From UBA7396 sp034675265 (lineage in GTDB: Bacteria > Patescibacteriota > Gracilibacteria > BD1-5 > UBA6164): 15,589 nucleotides of DNA. The position numbers and the translations under genes are program-made. Positions 7,352-15,564 of the stretch are shown piece by piece (positions within the stretch are counted from its first letter, which is position 1; each line of letters starts with the position of its first letter). The stretch is taken from contig JAUCDK010000025.1 in the NCBI GenBank assembly GCA_034675265.1, positions 1 through 15,589 of the forward strand, given 5' to 3'. Under the pieces are notes generated by a model that ran no database searches, had not been told where the DNA came from, and was given only the letters and a program-made list of their open reading frames with translations.

Positions 7352-9103
7352 ATGAATATTATTAAAACTCAAATTAGTAAAATATTAAAAGAAATTATCA
7401 AAGAACATTATCATTTTGATATTGAGGAAATTAAACTAGATACACCACCAAAAAAAGAACTTGGTGATTTTTGTTTTTGACCATTTTTACTAGCAAAACC
7501 ACTTGGAAAAAATCCTGCACAAATCTCAAATGAACTTCTTGAGTTATTAAAAAATAATTCACATTTTTTAGAACTTTCAGTTGCTGGGCCATATTTAAAT
7601 TTTAAATTGAGTTATGAATTTTATACAGAACTTTTTTTAAATGAAACAAATACGATTCCAAATATTTGAAATGGAGGAAATATAGTAGTGGATTATATTG
7701 GGATGAATGTATGAAAACCAATGCATATTGGACATATGTGTACTCCAAATCAATGACAAATTACTGTAAATCTTTATAGAATTTTATGATACAATGTCAT
7801 TGCAGACAGTCATTTATGAGATTGGGGAATTATTTTTGGAAAACTTATTTTGGCATATAAAAAATGGGGAAATAAAGAAAAATTACAAGAAAATGCAGTA
7901 CAACATTTATTTGAACTCTATGTAAAAATTACTGATGAAATTGAAAAAGATGATACTTTAGAAGAGCAAACAAGACAAGAATTTAAAAAACTTTCTGAGT
8001 GAGATGCTGAATCTATTGCTCTTTGGAGTGCATTTACTTCTGAAAGTATTAAATCTATGCAAATACAACTCGATAGACTTGGAGTAAAAGCAGATTATAA
8101 TATTTGAGAAAGTTTTTATGAGGGAATTTGACTTCCAAAAATGGAAGACTATCCCGATTTACAATATAAAATGTCAGATGTTGTAAAAGAATTACTTACA
8201 AAAAGTATTGCTACTCAAAATGATGATAATTCTGTATGAGTTATTTTTGACGAACAAACAAAACTTCCAAGTTGTATCTTAGCAAAAAAAGATGGAACTC
8301 ATTGATATTTGGCTTCAGATTTAGCTGCAATTGCATACAGAGCTATTAATTGGAATCCTGAAAAAATTATCTATCATGTGGATGTAAGACAAGATCTTCA
8401 TTTTAAACAAGCTTTTGAAATTGCTTCAAATGCTGGATGGATTGTAAAAGATAAATTGTTTTTTGCTGGAAATGGATTTATTTCTCTTGCGTCGGGAGCA
8501 ATGAGTACCAGAAAAGGGAATATTATCAAATTAGAAGATCTACTTGATGAAGCAAAAGAAAGAGCTCAAAAAATTCTTCTTGAAAAAAATCCAGAAATTA
8601 CAAAAGAAGACTTAGAAATATTATGAGAAATTATTTGAATTGGTGCAATTAAATACTGATATTTATCGAAAGCAAGAACTACGGATGTAATTTTTGATTG
8701 GGATGAATTTATGACTTTTGAATGAAATAGTTTTCCATATGTTGCATATAGTTATGTAAGAGCAAAAAAAATTATAGAAAAATCAGAAGTAAAAGCACAA
8801 GATTTAGAGAAAAAAGATGTGTGAAGCATTTTTTCTTCTCCTGAGCAAATAACACTTTATAAAGAAATAGTAGCATTAAATGAAGTTTTATTATCTGTAA
8901 AAGATAACTGTTCATATCATAATTTAGTTTGATATAGTTATAATCTTGCAAAAAACTTTTCAGCATTATATAATAATGTTCAAATTTTATCTGAAGAAGA
9001 TGAAAATAAAAAACTCTTAAATTTAAAATTGATAGGAGAATATATTACAACTCAAAAGATAATTTTTGATATTTTAGCTATTAGATTACCAGAAAAAATG
9101 TAA
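7352..9103 (+). CDS. argS: Arginyl-tRNA synthetase
   Basis: The 583-residue class I synthetase charges tRNA-Arg. The N-terminal additional domain (about residues 1-110) is followed by the HIGH signature itself at 125-128 in KPMHIGHM, then the ArgRS-typical GYNVIADSHLGDWG. KKDGTHGYLASDLAAI, the HVDVRQDLHFKQ strand and MSTRKG at 384-389 (the family's KMSKS equivalent) complete the catalytic core. The C-terminal anticodon-binding helical domain begins near TTDVIFDWDEF and FPYVAYSYVRAKKI, both typical of ArgRS. Length is normal. About 17 UGA codons act as glycine, including the one in HLGDWG, where the neighbouring TGG is tryptophan, so both codons are distinguished in one motif. It is apparently monocistronic, with its own promoter and a hairpin after the stop. 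No Shine-Dalgarno is seen. Confidence 0.95.
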
Positions 9104-9108
9104 AAAAA

Positions 9109-9130
9109 GAGCCACTCCGAAGAGTGGCTT
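9109..9130 (+). terminator. GC-rich hairpin after argS, no T-run
   Basis: AGCCACTC at 9110-9117 pairs with GAGTGGCT at 9122-9129 around a CGAA loop, a very stable stem. No T-run follows, so termination here is uncertain; it may instead stabilise the argS 3' end or be part of a small RNA. Confidence 0.5.
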
Positions 9131-9190
9131 AAACCGCTGGCACTGCGAAAAAAATAAGAGATGCAGAGAGATGAATATCTTCTGACTCTA

Positions 9191-9199
9191 TGCTATATT
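9191..9199 (+). promoter_or_regulatory. Extended -10 promoter of the methyltransferase gene
   Basis: TGC precedes TATATT (9194-9199) without a good -35 box. The start codon is 20 bases downstream. Confidence 0.45.
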
Positions 9200-9218
9200 T
9201 ATATATAAATTTTTATTT

Positions 9219-9899
9219 ATGTCAAATGAAATGATACAAAAAGTAAATTATGATTTATTTTCTGAAACTTTTTCCGAGTCAAGAAACAATATGAAGTGGG
9301 AGGAAATAGAATATTTTTTAGAGACTTATAGTGAATATATCGATGAAAAAAAGATTTTAGATATTGGTTGTGGGAATGGAAGACTTCTTGACCATTTTAT
9401 CAAAAGTTCATTTATTATGGATATCGATTATTTTTGAGTTGATGCTTCAAAATGAATGATTGATGAAGCAAAAAAGAAATTTTGAACGGATGATTTTCAG
9501 GTACTTGATATGCTTGAAATAGATAAAATACGCCAAAAAGATTTTGAAAGTATATTTTTTATAGCTTCTTTTCATCATCTTTCAAATGTAGAAGAAAGAA
9601 TTGAAGTTTTAGAAAAATTAAAATGAGTCATAGAATCAGGAAGTTATATTTTTATGACAAATTGGGCACTGGAAAGCAATTTAAATAAAGAAAAATATGC
9701 AAATTCTTGTATAAAAGATTCTGAAAATGAATTTGGAAGTAAAGATTTTTCTATAAAAATTGGAGAATTTGATAGATTTTACCACTGTTTTTCTCTGCAG
9801 GAGTTAGAATTTTTATTTCAAAAAACTGGGTACGAAATAGTAGAAAATAGACTTTTTACAAATGAGAGAAACTTTATTAGTATATTAAAAAAAGCTTAG
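9219..9899 (+). CDS. Class I SAM-dependent methyltransferase, Trm9/ALKBH8-like
   Basis: The 226-residue protein has motif I ILDIGCGNGRLL (DIGCGNG at 48-54) for S-adenosylmethionine binding, then YFGVDASKGMIDEA, a post-II acidic strand (QVLDMLEI), and a hydrophobic strand ending ASFHHL (His119, His120). MTNWALE and FYHCFSLQELEFLF (His189), with the closing ENRLFTNERN, resemble bacterial relatives of Trm9/ALKBH8, enzymes that methylate modified wobble uridines in tRNA. That substrate is inference; other small-molecule methyltransferases share the core fold. Four UGA codons act as glycine, all in the first two thirds, so a standard-code reading gives two fragments. Its last codons lie in the arm of a terminator shared with the convergent barstar gene. 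Confidence 0.82.
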
Positions 9900-9926
9900 T
9901 TTTATGACTAAGCTTTTTTTAATATA
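9881..9926. terminator. Bidirectional terminator built from the ends of two genes
   Basis: A 19-bp perfect inverted repeat (9881-9899 and 9908-9926) surrounds an 8-nt loop. Both arms are coding: each encodes the last residues and TAG stop of one of the two convergent genes. A- and T-runs at the base allow termination in both directions. Confidence 0.85.
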
Positions 9927-10186
9927 ATATGTTCTTGTTCTGTAATAATTTCTTCAATAATATCAATGTTTTTGAGATTTTTTCTTGAGACTTCAAAATC
10001 TTTCCAAATAATTTCTATTTTTTCTTCTTCATCAAAACTTCAAAATCATCAAGATAAAATATCTGAAAATGCATCTAAATTTCTTCAAAATTTAAAATCA
10101 ATATTTTGTAAAAATAATTTTTCAATGGTATCATAAAAGTCATCTAAATTATTCAGATGACTTCCATTGATAGTAAAAGTTTTCAT
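9908..10186 (-). CDS. Barstar-like protein
   Basis: The 92-residue product matches the barstar (barnase inhibitor) family in length and motifs: an N-terminal strand FTINGSHL followed by NLDDFYDTIEKLF, the FGRNLDAFSDIL helix, a GGFG turn with acidic EEEKIEIIW, and KDFEVSRKN before the last helix (IDIIEEII). Barstar binds and blocks barnase-type ribonucleases; many bacterial homologues are orphan and of unknown partner. Four UGA codons act as glycine, three of them within the GGFG turn, so standard-code reading destroys the gene. It starts 3 nt after the stop of the prepilin gene and is surely co-transcribed with it. No barnase-like gene is seen here. No Shine-Dalgarno is seen. Confidence 0.85.
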
Positions 10187-10189
10187 ATA

Positions 10190-11014
10190 CTAAAAATTAA
10201 TAGCGTAAGGAATTCATTGATTTCATACTGTTGAACCAAATCATCCACTTAAATTTGTTCCAGAATTTGTTTTTCCTTGTTCTTGATTATCAACTAAATA
10301 CATAGTTTCTAAAGTAGAGCCAGTATAACTTCAAATTAATGTTTTTGGACAGTTATTTTTATCATCAAAACAAGAATTTTCATCATAATCTCAAACTATT
10401 TTTGTGATATATGTATCAGTTCCTTCTTTTTTCAGAGTATAGGCAATATTAAAATAAGTTCCTCATTTGTTTCTATCTCACCATACTGCTCCATTTGATT
10501 TAGAATAAACAGCATATACATATCTTCCAATTCAAGTATCAATGAGTTTTCCTCAAGAAGTAACTTTTGTATCTCATAATTCTACATCGTATAAATCTTT
10601 TGAAAGATATTGTTTTCCCATAGTTTCTTGAGAGATAGTTCCTTTTGCTCAAATTTGTGAAATTCAGCTTCCGTATACTATTCATCAACCATTCGATCCT
10701 GCATTTACTGAGGCAACTTCTTGTCCATTAAGAGTTACACTGAATGTATTACTTGGAGTTGCTGTTGTTCCAGAATTGTATCACCATACATTTTTATTCA
10801 CATCATACATATCCGCAGGGGGATATTGATTTTTATCTACTTTATATTGTTGAAGGGCTGTTTCGATAGTTGAAACATCATTTATTTTTCTTGAAGTATT
10901 TGCTTTATCCGTAGCTCAACCAAAATTTTGATATGCTACTACCGAAATAATAGCTAAAATAGTTATTACAACAAGAAGCTCTACAAGAGAAAAACCATAA
11001 TTATTTTTTTTCAT
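10190..11014 (-). CDS. Type IV prepilin-like protein
   Basis: The 274-residue protein begins with a short basic leader MKKNNYG, a type III prepilin peptidase cleavage site G/F, Glu at +5 (FSLVE) and a hydrophobic helix (LLVVITILAIISVVAYQNF). After it come DKANTSRKINDVSTIETALQ and QQYKVDKNQYPP, the usual alpha-to-beta region of small pilins and pseudopilins. The globular part is glycine-rich and holds a single close cysteine pair (CFDDKNNC), which may make a small disulfide loop. Sixteen UGA codons act as glycine. Mature pilins assemble into a fibre at the inner membrane; whether this is the major pilin or a minor one cannot be told. No assembly genes (pilC, pilD, pilB) are in the window. It heads a two-gene unit with the barstar-like gene. 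Confidence 0.9.
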
Positions 11015-11023
11015 ACTCGAAAA

Positions 11024-11052
11024 ATATTAAAAATGTAAAAAATTACTTTCAA
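11024..11052 (-). promoter_or_regulatory. Promoter of the prepilin-barstar unit
   Basis: On the - strand TTGAAA (11047-11052) and TAATAT (11024-11029) are 17 bp apart. Only 9 bases separate the -10 from the ATG at 11014, so the transcript would be leaderless or nearly so. Confidence 0.6.
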
Positions 11053-11086
11053 ATAATATTTGAATTCAAGGAATTGTAAAGTTTTT

Positions 11087-11114
11087 TTTACTTTTTAAAA
11101 AAAATGTTTAAAAT
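11087..11114 (+). promoter_or_regulatory. Possible promoter of the rel gene
   Basis: TTTACT at 11087-11092 and TAAAAT at 11109-11114 are 16 bp apart. Both boxes are imperfect and the sequence is so AT-rich that chance matches are common. Confidence 0.4.
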
Positions 11115-11140
11115 ACATAAATATAGATAATTAAGAATAT

Positions 11141-13372
11141 ATGGAACAAAATGTAGAGATTAAGGTTGATTATACCTCTGTAGATAAAAAAGTTGATAAA
11201 CTTATTAAAAATGTTTGTCTTTATTTAAGTGAATTATCTCCAGATTATATTGAGAATGAAATTAAAAAAGCATATTTATTTGCCCGTGATGCACATCATG
11301 GAGTAATGAGATTATCAGGAGATCCATATATTAATCATCCAGTTGAAGCTACTCAAATTCTTCTTGATTTAAAACCAGATTTATACACCATTCAGGCTTG
11401 TATTTTACATGATGTTATTGAAGATACACCAAGAACGTATGAGGATATTTTACTGACTTTTTGAGAAGAAGTAGCAAGAATTTGTGCTTGAATGGAAAAG
11501 CTTTCAAAAGTAAGATATTTTTGAGAAGAAAGAACGGTTGGAAGTTTGAGAAAAATGTTTGTGGCAATGAGTGAGGATATTAGAGTGATTTTTGTAAAAC
11601 TTTCTGATAGACTTCATAATATGAAGACCTTAAAATATCATCCAAAAAAAGAAAAAAGAGAAAGAATTGCCTTGGAAACGCTTAATATTTATGCTCCTAT
11701 TGCTGATAGACTTGGATTGCATAAATTTAAAAATATGTTGGATGAAGAATGTTTTAAAATTCTTTTTCCAAATGATTACAGACAAATAAAAAGAGAGCTT
11801 ACTGAATCGAATGAAACCATGACTTCATTTCAAAAAAATGCAAAACTTGAAATAGAAAATATTTTAAAAGCCACTGGAATTGAATATATGGTAGATTTTA
11901 GAGTGAAATCTATTTATTCTATTTATAAAAAATTAAAAAGAAAAAATTTAGAAAAGGTTTCTGATTTATATGATTTGTACGGAATAAAAATTTTGGTAAA
12001 TGATGTTTCTGATTGTTATAAAGCTCTTGGATTAGTTCATAGCTTTTGGACACCACTTCCTAAAAGATTTAAGGATTATATTGCTCTTCCTAAACCAAAT
12101 GGTTACCAATCACTTCATACGACTGTTGTAGGACTTTTGAAAAAACATAGACAACAACCGACAGAAATTCAAATTAAAACTTTTGATATGGAACTCAGGT
12201 CAAGTATTTGAGTTGCGGCACATTTTGAATATAAAGAAAAAGGTTCAAAAATGGCACAAGATATTGATTGGGTAAGACAATTAAAAGATTTAACTGAAAA
12301 TCTTGGAAATAATGAATTTATGGATTCATTAAAAATAGATTTATTTAAGGATAGAATCTTTGTACTGACTCCGAGATGAGATAATATTAATCTTCCTGCT
12401 GGGTCAACTCCAATAGATTTTGCATATGAAATTCATACTGATTTATGAAATCATATTACTATTGCAAAAATTAATGGTCAACCTTCACCTCTTGATAAAG
12501 AGTTGAAAAATGGAGATGTTGTTGAAGTGATTACGGATAAAAATAAAAAACCAAATCCATTTTATATTTCCTTTGTAAAAACTACAAAAGCAAAAAATTG
12601 TATCAGAAGTTTTTTAAGAAATGAAGATAGAGAATTACATATTGAAAGAGGAAGAGAAATTTTGAATAATTTGCTTTGAAAAGCTGGTATTGAAAAATTA
12701 GATAAAGATTTAACGGTTTTAAAAACTATTGATGATAGAACGTATTCTGTAGATGAAAGAATTGATATTTTAGAACAAGTTGGAAATTTTTCAACCAATC
12801 CAACAGCAATCGTAAAAAAGATTTTTAAAACGAAAAAAATTCAATACAAACCAAAAACTCCACTCAATAAAACCCAAAATATTCCTATTGAAATCGATGA
12901 AAAAAAATCTCAAAAAGATATTATTATTGGAGGAGAAAAAAATATGCCATACAAAGTATGAGTATGTTGTCAGGATAAATTAGCTGATAAAATAGTTGCA
13001 TATATTAATTCTAAATGAGTGATTACTATTCATAACAGGGATTGTAAAACGCTTTATAGATTATCAAAAGATAGATTACTGAGTGCTTATTATGAATGAG
13101 ATGAATTAAATAATATTATTTTTGATATTAATTTTATATTTGCAAATAAAATAGGAGTATTAAAAAATTTATCAGATATATTATTTGATATGAATATTAA
13201 TACTTTAGAAATTCTATCAAAAAGAGAAGGACTTGAAAAAACATCACTTTACTTAAAACTTGAAATTTTAGATCATGATTATTTGATTATAGATAGATTT
13301 TTAGAAAGAGTAAAATTTAAGCTTTGAAATAATTTACTTGATTTTGAAGTAAAAAAAATAGGGAATAATTAA
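11141..13372 (+). CDS. rel: RelA/SpoT-type (p)ppGpp synthetase/hydrolase
   Basis: The 743-residue protein has the full long-RSH architecture. The HD hydrolase domain carries His52/His53, NHPVEA, HDVIEDT at 90-96 and SDRLHNMKTL at 155-164, so hydrolysis looks intact. The synthetase domain has RVKSIYSIYKKLKR from 254, DLYDLYGIKILV, the RFKDYIALPKPNGYQSLHT block (GYQSLHT at 321-327). A TGS domain starts near residue 405 (IFVLTPRGDNINLPAGSTPIDFAYEIHT). A zinc-finger region follows with Cys609-Cys610 and His631/Cys635, and an ACT domain ends the protein (about 658-735). It should both make and degrade the alarmone in response to starvation. Eleven UGA codons act as glycine. Its end overlaps a terminator shared with the convergent cNMP/GAF gene, the two stops 3 nt apart. 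Confidence 0.94.
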
Positions 13373-13384
13373 TCCCTATTTTTT
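13353..13384. terminator. Bidirectional terminator shared by rel and the cNMP/GAF gene
   Basis: A 12-bp perfect stem (13353-13364 with 13373-13384) has an 8-nt loop and A/T-runs at the base. The arms are the last codons of the two convergent genes; the rel TAA is in the loop and the opposing TAG is in the 3' arm. Confidence 0.85.
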
Positions 13385-14365
13385 CATTTCTTCTACATAT
13401 ATTTTATTTCTATTTTCTTTGTCGGTAAAAAGTTTTTTGATGACTCAAGCTAAACTATTTGAAAGACTTGAAAAAGTTTTTTTATCACTTCCATTAAAAG
13501 CTCTTTTTTCTCTTCAAAATATTAAATATCAAAATATTTCATTTCAAATACTTATTTTATTGATAACGATTTTGTCTTCTCAATTGATGTTACATTCTTC
13601 AAAAAGTTCATCAAGATTGAGAAAATAACCAGATCTTTCAAAGATTTTATCTTGCATTTTATTTGGTTGTCTTGAATCATATTTGAGCGTGAGAAAATTT
13701 TCCATAATTTGATGTTTTTCAAAATAAAGAATATAGTCAACATCTACAATACTTCTAATTCTATCGATTAATCCAAAAATATTTCTTGGTGTAATTTCTT
13801 TCATAGAATTAATGGCTTTTTCAATTTCATAATGACTTGTAATAAGTTTATTTGCTTCTAAAAGTCTTTCATTGGTTTCTAAAATAATGTGTTTTAAAAA
13901 ATCATATCATACTGAAGGATTTTCTTCAATGAATTTTTTTACATCATTTGCACCATCTATTTGTAAAATTTCAGATGTTTCTAATGCTTTAATAAGCGCT
14001 TCTTTTTTTCCAGAATTTTTACTCAAACTTGCTTCTCAGAGAAAATCTCAACTTTTTAATACAGCAAGTTGTTTGGTTTCAACTTTGTCTTGAGAAGTAT
14101 ATTTTTCTACTGATAAAAGTCATTTTTTTATGATATAGAGATTATTATCTTGACTTCATTCATCAAAAAGAAGGCTTCATTTTTGGATCACTTTTTTTTC
14201 AAATAATGGACTTTTTTCAAAAATATCACAATAATGAAGAAGTGAATTTTGTCTCACTACATCAGTTTGGAGATGTTTCATATCCAATTTATGATTGGCT
14301 TCTTTTTCTCTGAGTCAAATGAGTGATTCAGAATTAATATCAACATTTTTTCTTACTTCTTTCAT
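13376..14365 (-). CDS. cNMP-binding-fold protein with a GAF-like C-terminal domain
   Basis: The 329-residue protein has a cyclic-nucleotide-binding fold at about residues 46-140: IFEKSPLFEKKVIQKGSLLF, the EGSQDNNLYIIKKGLLSV strands, and GDFLGEASL (phosphate-cassette start). The position equivalent to the phosphate-binding Arg82 of E. coli CRP appears to be Lys121, and Ser83 is Glu122, so cAMP binding is doubtful. A helical linker (about 150-190) leads to a GAF-like domain (about 195-315) with VDYILYFEK and FGYLIFGREKRAFNGSDKKTFSSLSNSLAGVI. No helix-turn-helix is seen, so it is probably not a Crp-type transcription factor. Twelve UGA codons act as glycine. It lies 37 nt downstream of the second pilT on the same strand, suggesting a sensory or regulatory role in retraction; this is inference from position. 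Confidence 0.82.
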
Positions 14366-14402
14366 GATTTTTAAATTTTATAGATTAAAAATATGAGCAT
14401 AA

Positions 14403-15506
14403 CTATTCTTCGCTTATAAGCATTTCAATACCATCTTTATCTCTTGCATATGACATAAGAGTGTCTTTTGAGATAATTCATTTTTTATAGAGAAATAATA
14501 AATATTTATCCATCAAAATCATTCCACTTTTGCTTGATACTTCAATTACAGAATATAATTGATGTGTTTTTCCAGTAATGATGAGATTTCTGACGGCGTC
14601 ATTATTTAAAAGAATTTCTCTTGCTGGAACTCTTCCATCTTTGTCAATTCTTGGAAGTAATCTTTGAGAAATAATTCAAATTAAACTCATAGCAAGTTGC
14701 ATACGAATTTGATCTTGTTGTCCATTTGGGAAAACATCAACAATTCTATCAACACTTTGTACAGTATCATTTGTATGGAGCGTTGAAAGCACTAAATGTC
14801 CTGTTTCAGCAAGAGTAATAGCAGCTTTGATAGTTTCTGGGTCTCTCATTTCTCAAATCATAATAATATCTGGATCTTCTCTTAGACTTGCTTTAATTGC
14901 TTGAGCAAAACCTTTGGTATGGTTTCATATTTCTCTTTGATTTATAAGGCTTTCTTTACTTTTAAATGCAAATTCTACTGGATCTTCAATAGTAATAATA
15001 TGTTTTTTAAAATTTTTATTGATGTATTCAATCATTGCTGCGAGATTGGTTGATTTTCAGCTTCCAGTTGGTCATGTAACAAGAATGAGTCATTTTCATT
15101 TATTACACATTTCTTTGATTGTATCTCACAAGTTTAATTCTTCTAATGTAGGAATATCACTTGGAATGATTCTCATCGCTACACTAAATCAATTGCTATC
15201 CATATAACAATTTACTCTGTATCTATAATTTTCTTTGTATTCAAAAGAACTATCAAGTTCAAAATGTTCCATAAATTTATCCATTCCATTGTATCCAACC
15301 AGCTCAATGATAATATTTTTAATCATGTCTTTTGTTAGAATAGGAGCAGATTGCTCTTCTCATAAAATATTGATTTTTTCTATTTTTATAATTTCTCCAT
15401 TATTATTTCTTGCCATTGGTTGGAATCAGGTATTCAGATGAATATCTGGGTATTTTTCTTTGGTAGTTATATCGAGTATTGCGTTGAGTAAATCTTTTAT
15501 AATCAT
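14403..15506 (-). CDS. pilT: PilT-like type IV pilus ATPase (second copy)
   Basis: The 367-residue protein carries the YPDIHLNTG start of the N-terminal domain, an FRVN-like YRYRVNCY strand, Walker A GPTGSGKST at 145-153, the Asp box IITIEDPVEF, and Walker B EDPDIIMIGEMRD at 210-222. The His box is GHLVLSTLHTNDTVQSVDRI, with VFP following as in canonical PilT. AVRNLI at 304-309 stands for the AIRNLIRE motif, but the charged end (RE) is replaced by ITGK, a difference from the first copy. Twelve UGA codons act as glycine, including two in Walker A. Of the two copies this one is the more canonical around the His box. It may be PilT proper or a PilU-like partner. Its start, ATG 15506, has no Shine-Dalgarno; a good promoter is upstream and the cNMP/GAF gene follows. 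Confidence 0.9.
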
Positions 15507-15535
15507 AAACTTGCATTTATTAAATATACCTTGTT

Positions 15536-15564
15536 ATTGTAGCATACTTTTATATAGAAATCAA
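15536..15564 (-). promoter_or_regulatory. Promoter of the second pilT unit, extended -10
   Basis: On the - strand TTGATT (15559-15564) and TACAAT (15536-15541) are 17 bp apart, with TGC before the -10. The TGCTACAAT element is identical to that of the first pilT unit. A T-run lies directly upstream of the -35. Confidence 0.65.

Larger units (their letters stand above)
9104..9218 (+). other. Intergenic region with a GC-rich island and a second dyad
   Basis: Positions 9111-9147 are about 62% GC by hand count (23 of 37), far above the surroundings. After the strong hairpin, a second imperfect hairpin at 9163-9193 pairs GCA-GAG-AGAT with ATCT-CTC-TGC around a GAAT loop, with two bulges on the 3' side. 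It ends immediately before the -10 of the methyltransferase promoter. No tRNA or known riboswitch is recognised. Confidence 0.5.

Noticed and set aside
9104..9218. A tRNA or T-box leader in the GC-rich island.
   Set aside because: No cloverleaf, no T-loop consensus and no T-box sequence could be found; the island follows argS instead of preceding it.
9908..10186. Barstar as the antitoxin of a local toxin-antitoxin pair.
   Set aside because: The adjacent genes are a prepilin and a methyltransferase; neither resembles barnase or another ribonuclease.
1656..12211. Runs of short open frames that look like frameshifted or decayed genes for batA, pilT, argS, the methyltransferase and rel.
   Set aside because: All breaks are TGA codons at positions where glycine is expected. 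With table 25 each gene is a single intact frame of normal family length.
13419..14093. Open frames on + opposite the cNMP/GAF gene.
   Set aside because: They are hydrophobic shadow translations of AT-rich sequence; the - strand frame shows cNMP and GAF-like patterns throughout.
13376..14365. Crp/Fnr-family transcription factor.
   Set aside because: The C-terminal part looks GAF-like and has no helix-turn-helix; the length (329) also exceeds the usual Crp size.
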